A stretch of DNA of 64,000 bases from Streptomyces dysideae (GTDB lineage Bacteria; Actinomycetota; Actinomycetes; Streptomycetales; Streptomycetaceae): assembly GCF_001514305.1 (NCBI RefSeq), contig NZ_KQ949087.1:62625-126624 (forward strand), written 5' to 3'. Both the position numbers and the translations under genes were made by a program. Positions 53,428-60,078 of this stretch are shown here, one piece after another (the stretch's first letter is position 1; every line of letters starts with the position of its first letter). The notes below the pieces were generated by a model. It did no database searches, had not been told where the DNA came from, and saw nothing but the letters and a program-made list of their open reading frames with translations.

Positions 53428-55617
53428 TCAGACGACCGGCACCGTCGGCGCTCGGTCCGGCAGGAAGCCGTGGGAGCGGCGGGACAGGTAGTCGGACTTG
53501 TAGCGGTCGACCTCGCGGTGCCAGTTCAGGATGCCGGCCATCCAGTTCTGGAGGTCGGTCACATAGCCGCGCATGATCTCGCGGGCCTCCGCCGAGAGGT
53601 CGAAGTCCTCGTAGACGAACGGGAGTTCATGCTCGGCGACGTGCTCGAACTGCTGCATGCGCTGGGTCATCAGGTCGTGGACGACGCGGAGCGCGGTCGG
53701 GTAGTCGATGCCGAAGAAGTTCTGCACGACGAGGATGGCGTTGTGGATCTCGCCCTCGTACTCGATCTCCTTCTGGTACGAGAAGACGTCGTTGAGAAGG
53801 CACGCGTAGTCGACGGCGGCGTTCTCCAGGGAGCGCACGGGCCCGCTGTGGTACACCTCCGGCGGGACGGCGGGGCCGTGGCCCATGCGGCACAGGCCCA
53901 TGGTGAGGTCGGCGCCGAAGGTGGAGCGGCGCATCTCCAGGTAGTCGACCGGGTCGGGGATGCGGTTCTGGAACTGGTTGGCCAGCTCCCAGACCCAGCT
54001 CTCGGTCATGACGTTCACCGCGTCCTTGAGGGTGCGACGCTGGTCCGGGGTCATCTCCGCCGTCGTACGGCCCCACAGGTCGGCGAGTCCGCGCTCCATG
54101 GCGTTGAGCGGGACGGTGGCCGCCTCGCCGTCCAGGGGCATGCAGGCCGCGAGGCGCTGGGTGGTGAGGCGGGCGGCGGCCAGGTCGCGGCGGTGGCCGA
54201 AGACGAGCGGGTAGTAGTCGTCGCCGTAGGTGCCCCAGGTGAGCCACTGCGAGCTGAGGTCGAGGGCCTCGGGGGTCGCGTCGGGGTCCAGCCCGGCCGA
54301 GCAGAGCGGAAGGTCGTAGGCGGCGAGTTTGTCCTCGTCCCAGACGCCCTCCTGGAGGATGCCCATGCGGTGTGCCCAGCCGGTGAGGCGGTCGCGGGCG
54401 CCGTCCAGGTGCGGGCTGAGTTCCAGCGGGAAGGGCATGTGGAACTCGGGGAGGATGGACGGCCCGACCTTCTGGAACGGCACGTGTGTGTAGGCGCGCA
54501 GCCTCCCCCACTGCCTGAAGGGCGTGGGAGGTGCCCCCATGGCGCCGGCGGACGCGAGCAGGGCGCCGACGTCCGCGGCGGAGGTGCCGGGACCCGTCAG
54601 GCCCTGCCACGGCGAGGTGGACCGGGCGCCCTTGTTCATGTAGCGGCTGGAGCGCATGTGCCATTCGTGGCCGCCGGACTGCCAGTCCTGCAGGCCCTGC
54701 GTGTACGCGGCGACCGCCTTGACCTCATCCGGGGTGAGGCCCTTCTCCAGGGCCAGGGCGGGCACTTCGGTGAGGGCGGTGTGTTCGAACTGGTGGAGCC
54801 GGGAGGTGAGGACGTCGTTGACGGTGTCGGCGGCCTCCTGGGTGGTGCAGTCGAAGAAGGTCTCCAGGACGAGCACGCCGTTGCTGTTCTCGCCCTCGTC
54901 CTGGACTTCCCGCTGGTAGGAGAACAGGTCGTTGCGCAGGTGCACGGCGTCGGAGAACGTCTCCATCAGCACCCTGAGCGGCCTCGACCCGGCGGCCGCG
55001 GCGGGGACTTCGGCCGTCGCGTACTCCACGAGGCCCGCCGACCAGGGGGCGCCGCCGACCTTGCGGCGCATCTCGATGTACTCGACGGGGTTGGCGATCC
55101 GCCCCTCGTTGATGTTGGACAGCTCCCACAGGGACTCGTTCAGGAGGTGCTCGGTGGCGACGGCGAAGCGGCGGCGCCAGTCGGCGGACATCGCCGGGAC
55201 CGTGCGCGTCCACAGGTCGGCGAGGCCCGCCTCGACCGGGTTCCGCGGCTCGGGCATCGGCGTCGACAGGTCCATGGGCATGAAGAGCGGGAGCCGGTCC
55301 AGGTAGGCCTTGCCGCCGGCGCGGTCCTGCGTGCGTTTGAAGATCTCCAGGAAGTGGTCGTCGAAGAAGAAGACCCACACGTACCAGTCGGTGATCAGCG
55401 AGAGGGCGGGGCCGTCGCAGTCGGGATGGGTGTAGGCGCAGAGCAGGCCGTAGTCGTGCGCGTCGAGGTCGGACTGCTCCCAGATCCCGGATCCCTCCAG
55501 CATGCCCATCTCGCGGGCCCACTCGGTCGAGTGGGCGCGTGCCTCGTCGACATGGGGGTTCAGCCGCGCGGGATACGGCATGTAGAAGTGCGGGAGTTCG
55601 AAGGGCTGCTGCGTCAT
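53428..55617 (-). CDS. geoA: Geosmin synthase (germacradienol/geosmin synthase)
   Basis: A 729-aa two-domain sesquiterpene cyclase; ATG 55617 gives the family start (FELPHFYMPYPARLNPH). The N-terminal domain has DDHFLE near residue 87 and NDLFSYQRE near residue 230 for Mg2+ binding and converts farnesyl diphosphate to germacradienol. The C-terminal domain has DDYYPL near 469 and NDVFSYQKE near 609 and fragments germacradienol to geosmin. Both metal motifs are intact, so the organism should make geosmin. The interdomain linker (about residues 360-372) is encoded by a 39-bp palindromic element that also occurs in the broken LysE gene. CprB-type regulator genes lie upstream. Confidence 0.95.
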   Translation of the reverse strand: MTQQPFELPHFYMPYPARLNPHVDEARAHSTEWAREMGMLEGSGIWEQSDLDAHDYGLLCAYTHPDCDGPALSLITDWYVWVFFFDDHFLEIFKRTQDRAGGKAYLDRLPLFMPMDLSTPMPEPRNPVEAGLADLWTRTVPAMSADWRRRFAVATEHLLNESLWELSNINEGRIANPVEYIEMRRKVGGAPWSAGLVEYATAEVPAAAAGSRPLRVLMETFSDAVHLRNDLFSYQREVQDEGENSNGVLVLETFFDCTTQEAADTVNDVLTSRLHQFEHTALTEVPALALEKGLTPDEVKAVAAYTQGLQDWQSGGHEWHMRSSRYMNKGARSTSPWQGLTGPGTSAADVGALLASAGAMGAPPTPFRQWGRLRAYTHVPFQKVGPSILPEFHMPFPLELSPHLDGARDRLTGWAHRMGILQEGVWDEDKLAAYDLPLCSAGLDPDATPEALDLSSQWLTWGTYGDDYYPLVFGHRRDLAAARLTTQRLAACMPLDGEAATVPLNAMERGLADLWGRTTAEMTPDQRRTLKDAVNVMTESWVWELANQFQNRIPDPVDYLEMRRSTFGADLTMGLCRMGHGPAVPPEVYHSGPVRSLENAAVDYACLLNDVFSYQKEIEYEGEIHNAILVVQNFFGIDYPTALRVVHDLMTQRMQQFEHVAEHELPFVYEDFDLSAEAREIMRGYVTDLQNWMAGILNWHREVDRYKSDYLSRRSHGFLPDRAPTVPVV
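54502..54540. mobile_element. 39-bp palindromic mini-element, copy 2 (inside geosmin synthase)
   Basis: 37 of 39 bases are identical to 52012-52050. It is read in frame as MGAPPTPFRQWGR in the linker between the two cyclase domains, so it adds 13 residues without breaking the gene. Confidence 0.65.
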
Positions 55618-55714
55618 GGGCGGGGCCCTACCCGGGTGTTCGCGGGTGCATCCACGGGCCGGGACATGATCACACCATCGCGTGAATCGAGGGTGAATCC
55701 GGGAGTTCTCGCCG

Positions 55715-55896
55715 GGCCTTCTGGCGGGGCAGCGTATCCGCGCCGGCGACAAGGTGGTCGTCTTCCACGCCAGCTGCCGGTGCTGTACCGGGAGGCGCTG
55801 CGGGCCCTGCCGGTGCTGCGGACCGCGGGGCCTGCCGAGCGGCTGGTGTCGATCCTCATCAACGGCATCAAGTCGCTTCCCGTGCACATCACTTGA
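55715..55896 (+). pseudogene. Cytochrome P450 C-terminal relic
   Basis: Bases from about 55718 read LAGQRIRAGDKVVVFHAS, a typical actinobacterial P450 segment just before the heme region. The frame then changes, and from about 55772 the text is VLYREALRALPVLRTAGP and INGIKSLPVHIT, the usual P450 end, with TGA at 55894-55896. The intervening 40 or so residues, including the heme-binding Cys motif, are gone. No start or N-terminal half is seen between here and the geosmin synthase gene. It is a remnant without function. Confidence 0.65.
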
Positions 55897-55916
55897 TCAC
55901 CCGCTTGATCAGTTCA

Positions 55917-56507
55917 TCACTCGCGCACCTGGATCAGCGCATGCGTCCCGCCGGTCCGCCACCTCTGGCCCTCCGTCTCGACCAGTGCCGCCTCCGTGCG
56001 AGCGTCCAGGCCGGTGATCACGTCGGACTTCAGGGTGCGCAGGGCGGCGACCGGGCCGGGGAAGTAGGCGGTGACGTCGGCGAAAGGTGTGGCCGGCGGC
56101 CACATGCGATCACCCATCAGGCGGCGGTAGTTGAGGTCACCCTTCACGATCGTCAAGGTCGCGGCGGCGAGTTCGGTGCGAAGGTCGGCGGGCGGCGCGG
56201 CGGCGGCACAGAGCCACGGCACGTCGAACCAGGAGCGGCCCGCGTAGTCGTCCAGGCCCCCGGCGGCCCAGCGGTCGCCGTCGGGCGCGTCGGCGGGGAG
56301 CGGTTCGATGACGCCCTTGGTGCAGCTCGCGAGGAGGGCGTCGAGTGCGCGCCGGCGGTCGGGGCCGTACGGGACGGCCTCCCGTACCTGCCGGATGATC
56401 GCGGGGTGCCGCTCGGCGAGCACGCCGTGCGGGAACGAGCCGGGTTCGTTGCCGAGGATCACGGGGGCGGGCGGAGTGTCGGGCATGCGGCTCACGGTGT
56501 CGCGCAC
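55917..56507 (-). pseudogene. DUF89/ARMT1-like gene with internal deletion
   Basis: A 196-aa open frame that joins the two ends of a family normally near 390 aa. The start (VILGNEPGSFPHGVLAERHP, then ALDALLASCTKGVIEPLP and GRSWFDVPWL) and the end (LRTELAAATLTIVKGDLNYR, ADVTAYFPGPVAALRTLKSD) are both recognisable. About 180 residues between WFDVPWL and PADLRTEL are missing, including the metal-binding Asp-Asn core. The deletion is in frame. The protein, if made, should be inactive as a phosphatase. GTG 56507 or ATG 56486 could be the start; it follows the cprB stop closely. Confidence 0.68.
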
Positions 56508-56517
56508 GCCGCGCGCC

Positions 56518-57165
56518 TCACGCGCTCCTGATCTCCCGTTCCAACTGCGTGGCGAGGGTCAGATACCGGGCCCTGCGCGGCACCGGCACCACGCCGCGGA
56601 TCAGGATGTGCCACATCTCGGCCACCCGCCGGGGCTGCCGGGTGACGGGCTCCTGGGAGCGGCCGACGACCCGGGTGCCGACGAAGGAGCAGACGAGGGA
56701 GTGGGCGACGGCGTCGACATCGATGTCCGGGTGGATGTCGGACTCCTTGACCGCGCCCGTCAGCCGACGCGAGGTCATGTCCAGCCACTCGGTGAACGGG
56801 TGGGTGAGCGGCGGGCGTACGGCGACGCCGCCGGTGGTGAGGCGAAGGCCGGCCCGGAGTATCGGGCTCTCGACGGACAGCCGGGTGATGCCGAACGTGA
56901 TCCGCATCAGCGCTTCGAGTGAGGAGTGGCCCCGGGCGTCCATCTCGGTCGCCATCTGCCGCGAGGCCCTGGACTGGAGCTCCATGATGGCGTGGGCGAG
57001 GTCTTCCTTGGCCGCGAAGTGGAAGTACAGGGCGCCCTTGGTGACTTGGGCGTGCTCGACGATGTCGCTGAGGCTGGTCGATTCGTAGCCGTGCCGGTCG
57101 AACAGGTCGGCGGCCGCCGTGATGATCGTCATGCGGGTCTGTTCGGCGCGTAACTGCCTCGCCAT
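56518..57165 (-). CDS. cprB: CprB-type gamma-butyrolactone receptor (TetR family)
   Basis: A 215-aa regulator closely resembling S. coelicolor CprB as I remember it (MARQLRAEQTR start, GYESTSLSDIVEHAQVTKGA, LYFHFAAKEDLAHAI). The helix-turn-helix is at about residues 29-50. The ligand pocket Trp corresponds to EWLDM near residue 123. It would repress target genes until a gamma-butyrolactone binds. Codon 5 (57153-57151) is TTA, implying bldA dependence. A CprB-like operator lies at 57190-57211, 25 bases before the start, which predicts autoregulation. An AfsA-type synthase gene is directly upstream on the same strand. Confidence 0.92.
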   Translation of the reverse strand: MARQLRAEQTRMTIITAAADLFDRHGYESTSLSDIVEHAQVTKGALYFHFAAKEDLAHAIMELQSRASRQMATEMDARGHSSLEALMRITFGITRLSVESPILRAGLRLTTGGVAVRPPLTHPFTEWLDMTSRRLTGAVKESDIHPDIDVDAVAHSLVCSFVGTRVVGRSQEPVTRQPRRVAEMWHILIRGVVPVPRRARYLTLATQLEREIRSA

Positions 57166-57189
57166 CGACTGGACACTCCTGGGACGGAA

Positions 57190-57211
57190 AAGAACGGGAC
57201 ACGCCGTTTGT
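57190..57211. promoter_or_regulatory. CprB/ARE-like operator before cprB
   Basis: The 22 bases contain ACGGGAC and GCCGTTTGT halves. They match 16 of 22 positions of the CprB consensus that I recall (ACATACGGGAC...CCCCGTTTAT). The location between the afsA-like stop (57236) and the cprB ATG (57165) fits negative autoregulation. Confidence 0.6.
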
Positions 57212-57235
57212 TTCTAACTCCTTGCACACGATATC

Positions 57236-58162
57236 TCACGGTTCGGTGGTGCCCACCACGCACTCGAAGACCGTCGACTCGCCCTGCCCTCCCAGGACTT
57301 GTACGCCGGTACCGTCGGCGTCCGCGGCCTGGATCCAGGTGGGCCGGTCCAGTTCGGCGTACCGGTGGAAGACGGTGTGGAAGGAGACCGGCAGGCGGCC
57401 GCGCGCCCGTACGGCCTGACGTGCTGCTTCCAGGAGCAGCATGCCGGGCACGTGGTCGAGCGGGTGGTCGAAGAAGACGGGGTGTGCGGTGTCGACGCGC
57501 AGCCTCCAGCGGCCGGGGCGGTTGTCCGGGGCCAGGACGACGTCCGCGGGCAGGGTGCGGTGCACGGCGGTGGGGGGCAGGCCGGGTGGGACGGGTATCG
57601 GGGCGACGGAGTCGGGGGTGCGGCCGGCGCGGAGTCTGCGGTAGACGGAGTCGCTGGTCCAGCTCACGGCGATGTGGCCGGTCCCGACACGCTCGCCGCC
57701 CAGTCGCAGATCGGCGTCGTAGCGGATCGCGGTGGGGTGGCCGCCGCGGTGGCGGACGTCGGTGACGGTGACGCCGAGGACCGGCTCGGCGGGGGCGGCA
57801 CCGACGGCCAGGTGCTCGGGGCGGGTGGTGATGCGCAGTTCCTGGAGCACGAACCGGTGGCCGAGCGGGGCGCCGTACTCGGTGTGGGCGAGGAGGGCCC
57901 CGCACTGGCGGACGGTCTCGGCGAGGAGCAGCGGCTCGTAGGCGGACCGGTCCGGCGACACGTGTAATTGGTGAGCGCGCGGCCACTGCGCGGACACGGT
58001 GAACCGGTCGGCGGCCGTCCTGGTCGAGCCGGTGAGGAGGGTCTCCGCGACGGCCGCGCGGTGGACGAGTTCACGGGGCACGGTGGCGGTGAGCGGTCCG
58101 GCGGTGGCCGTGCGCTCCGTCTCCTCCGGGGGTTCGGCGAGCTGCTGCCGCGATTGAGGCAT
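57236..58162 (-). CDS. AfsA/ScbA-family gamma-butyrolactone synthase
   Basis: A 308-aa protein with two AfsA hotdog repeats: TVPRELVHRAAVAETLLT (about 27-44) through FVLQELRI (about 105), and LPADVVLAPDNRPGRW through FFDHPLDHVPGMLLLEAARQ (about 205-250). The second has the conserved DHPLDHVPGMLLLEA motif. The family condenses a beta-ketoacyl thioester with dihydroxyacetone phosphate, the first step to A-factor-type signals. AAGGAGGG precedes ATG 58162. Codon 66 (57967-57965) is TTA. It lies between two receptor genes, so signal synthesis and sensing are encoded together. Confidence 0.93.
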   Translation of the reverse strand: MPQSRQQLAEPPEETERTATAGPLTATVPRELVHRAAVAETLLTGSTRTAADRFTVSAQWPRAHQLHVSPDRSAYEPLLLAETVRQCGALLAHTEYGAPLGHRFVLQELRITTRPEHLAVGAAPAEPVLGVTVTDVRHRGGHPTAIRYDADLRLGGERVGTGHIAVSWTSDSVYRRLRAGRTPDSVAPIPVPPGLPPTAVHRTLPADVVLAPDNRPGRWRLRVDTAHPVFFDHPLDHVPGMLLLEAARQAVRARGRLPVSFHTVFHRYAELDRPTWIQAADADGTGVQVLGGQGESTVFECVVGTTEP

Positions 58163-58229
58163 GTCCCTCCTTGGGGTCCCCCCGTGAGCGCGCTGTCTGA
58201 CGGCGAAATGCCCGTGCCGCGAGCGCTAG

Positions 58230-58253
58230 AGTACGGGGCGTATGGTCTGTTTT
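58230..58253. promoter_or_regulatory. Candidate ARE in the afsA-like / receptor divergent region
   Basis: AGTACGGGGCGTATGGTCTGTTTT lies between the two divergent starts; given by halves, AGTACGGGGCGT is followed by ATGGTCTGTTTT. The GGTCTGTTTT half is typical of sites bound by gamma-butyrolactone receptors, while the left half is only partly symmetric. Confidence 0.45.
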
Positions 58254-58299
58254 CAATGAGACCCGGGTGTCATGAACTCGGCGCAGTGGAGGGGCGGTT

Positions 58300-58953
58300 A
58301 TGGCACGGCAGGAGCGCGCCATCAGGACACGGCGGACCATCCTGGAAGCCGCGGGCGCGATCTTCGACGAGCAGGGCTACACCGCGACCACCATCGCGAT
58401 GGTGCTGGAGCGGGCCGACGTCACGAAGGGCGCCCTGTACTTCCACTTCCCGTCCAAGGAGTCCCTGGCGCAGGCCGTGCTGGACGAGCAGGTGCCGTTC
58501 GGTACGGTGCCGCCGCAGCCGTGCAAGCTGCAGGAGATCATCGACATCACGTTCGTCTTCGGGCAGCGGCTGTTGAGCAACGCACTGGTCAGGGGCAGTG
58601 TGCGGCTGACCGTGGACCAGAGCTCGCCGCCCGGCGTCGATCACACCAGGCCGTTCCTGCAGTGGACGGACCATCTGGTGGAGATGCTGCAACATGCCCG
58701 CGAACAGGGTGAGTTGCTGCCCAGCGTGGAGCCCAGGGACACCGCGGAGCTGGTGGTGGGGGGCTTCGCCGGGATCCAGCTGATGTCGCGGGCACTGACC
58801 GGCCGGGACGATCTCGCGCACCGGATCTCCGTGTTGTGGTCCCACATTCTGCCCAGCGTCGCGGTGCCGGGTCTGCTCCTCGCCGTCGACAGCAAGCCCG
58901 ACCGCGGCGCCCGCATCCTGGCCTCCCTCGACCTGGCCGGCGACCAGCCGTGA
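58300..58953 (+). CDS. Second gamma-butyrolactone receptor-like regulator (TetR family)
   Basis: A 217-aa TetR protein of the ArpA/ScbR group (MARQERAIRTRRTILEAAG start, TTIAMVLERADVTKGALYFHFPSKESLAQ helix-turn-helix, about 30-52; FLQWTDHLVEML with the conserved Trp near 120). GGAGGGG precedes ATG 58300. It is divergent from the AfsA-type gene, the usual scbR/scbA layout, and may repress it through the site at 58230-58253. It differs clearly from the CprB-type receptor on the other side. The stop overlaps the next gene by four bases (GTGA). Confidence 0.92.
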   Translation: MARQERAIRTRRTILEAAGAIFDEQGYTATTIAMVLERADVTKGALYFHFPSKESLAQAVLDEQVPFGTVPPQPCKLQEIIDITFVFGQRLLSNALVRGSVRLTVDQSSPPGVDHTRPFLQWTDHLVEMLQHAREQGELLPSVEPRDTAELVVGGFAGIQLMSRALTGRDDLAHRISVLWSHILPSVAVPGLLLAVDSKPDRGARILASLDLAGDQP

Positions 58954-59813
58954 TCCTGCTGACCGGCGCGACCGGTACCGTCGGACGGCTGGTGGCGCGG
59001 CGCCTGCGCGAAGCCGCGGTACCCGTACCCGTACGTCTGCTGACGCGGGACCCGCGCCGGGCGGCTGACCTGACGGGACCTCAGCTTGAGGTGGTGGGCG
59101 GTGACTTCGGGGATCCGGCGAGTCTGCGGCGGGCGCTGGCCGGCGTACGGTCGGCCCTGCTCGTCACCTCGGATCCGCTGACGCCTGCCCATGACGAGCA
59201 CTTCGTGGCGGCGGCGCGGGCGGCGGGCGTACGGCATGTGGTCAAGCTGTCGGCGCTGGCGGTGACCGATCCGGACGCCACCGACCTGCTCACGGCCTGG
59301 CAGCGGAGGAACGAGCAACTGCTGTGCGCGTCGGGCCTGTTGTGGACGTTGCTCCGCCCCCGCGCCTTCATGTCCAACACCCTCGGCTGGGCCCGGTCGG
59401 TGCGGGAGGAGGGGGTCGTACGCGCCCGGGACGGGACCTCGGTCAGCGCGACGGTCGATCCGCGGGACGTCGCCGACGTGGCGGTGCGGGCGCTGCTGGA
59501 CGCGGACGGGCACGCCGGGCGGGCGTATCCGCTCACCGGGCCCGAAGCTGTCAGTGCCGTACGGCAGACGGAGGTTCTCGGAGAGCTGCTGCAACGGCCG
59601 CTGGGGTTCGAGGAGTTGAGCGAGACTGAGGCGCGGCTGCGGCTGCTCGCCCGGTATCCCGCGGCGCTGGCCGACGCGCTCGTCGAGAGCGCGGCGCGGG
59701 GCCGGGCAGGGGCGAAGGGGCGGGTGGATCCGACGGCGGCGGAGCTGCTCGGGCGGCCGGCGGGCGGGTACCGGGAGTGGGCGCGGGATCATCTGGCGGC
59801 GTTCCGCGCGTGA
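58950..59813 (+). CDS. NmrA-like NAD(P)-dependent reductase
   Basis: A 287-aa atypical short-chain dehydrogenase. GTG 58950 overlaps the receptor stop by four bases and starts directly with the Rossmann motif ILLTGATGTVGRLVARRL (residues 2-19). It lacks the Tyr-x-x-x-Lys pair of classical SDRs, as NmrA-like proteins do. In butyrolactone loci, reductases of this kind are proposed to reduce the butenolide intermediate, so it probably finishes the signal made by the AfsA-type enzyme. It could instead be a redox sensor. Confidence 0.8.
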   Translation: MILLTGATGTVGRLVARRLREAAVPVPVRLLTRDPRRAADLTGPQLEVVGGDFGDPASLRRALAGVRSALLVTSDPLTPAHDEHFVAAARAAGVRHVVKLSALAVTDPDATDLLTAWQRRNEQLLCASGLLWTLLRPRAFMSNTLGWARSVREEGVVRARDGTSVSATVDPRDVADVAVRALLDADGHAGRAYPLTGPEAVSAVRQTEVLGELLQRPLGFEELSETEARLRLLARYPAALADALVESAARGRAGAKGRVDPTAAELLGRPAGGYREWARDHLAAFRA

Positions 59814-59847
59814 GCACACGCGTGGCACGCGGATCGCGATGAGACAG

Positions 59848-60040
59848 CGGCCGACGGGGCACGCCCCGAGACCCGCACACCACATCGTGGGCCCGCGCCC
59901 GACACGGAGCGGCGGCCGACGGGGCGCGTTCCGGGACCCGCGCGCGGCATTGGGGGCTCGCGCCCGACATGTGGGGCGACCCGCACATGACGGCGGGCCG
60001 GCCGATGCCCCATCCGCACCGGCCGACCCGCCCGCTCGTG
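59848..60040. repeat. Degenerate tandem repeat between reductase and protease genes
   Basis: Two copies of a unit of 65 bases start at 59848 and 59913 (both CGGCCGACGGGGC, later GCCCGCGCCCGACA / GCTCGCGCCCGACA), with a weaker third piece to about 60040. No gene is supported in 59814-60042. Confidence 0.55.
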
Positions 60041-60042
60041 GC

Positions 60043-60062
60043 CCGCGCCCTAGGGGGCGCGG
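60043..60062 (-). terminator. Hairpin after the protease gene
   Basis: An 8-bp perfect stem, CCGCGCCC (60043-60050) with GGGCGCGG (60055-60062), and a four-base loop lie 17 bases downstream of the protease stop on the minus strand. It is a likely terminator without a T run. Confidence 0.55.
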
Positions 60063-60078
60063 TCTGTCACGTCGACGT

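Noticed and set aside
53149..55754. Plus-strand ORF opposite geosmin synthase
   Set aside because: It is a shadow over most of its length; only its last part (from about 55772) coincides with the P450 relic.
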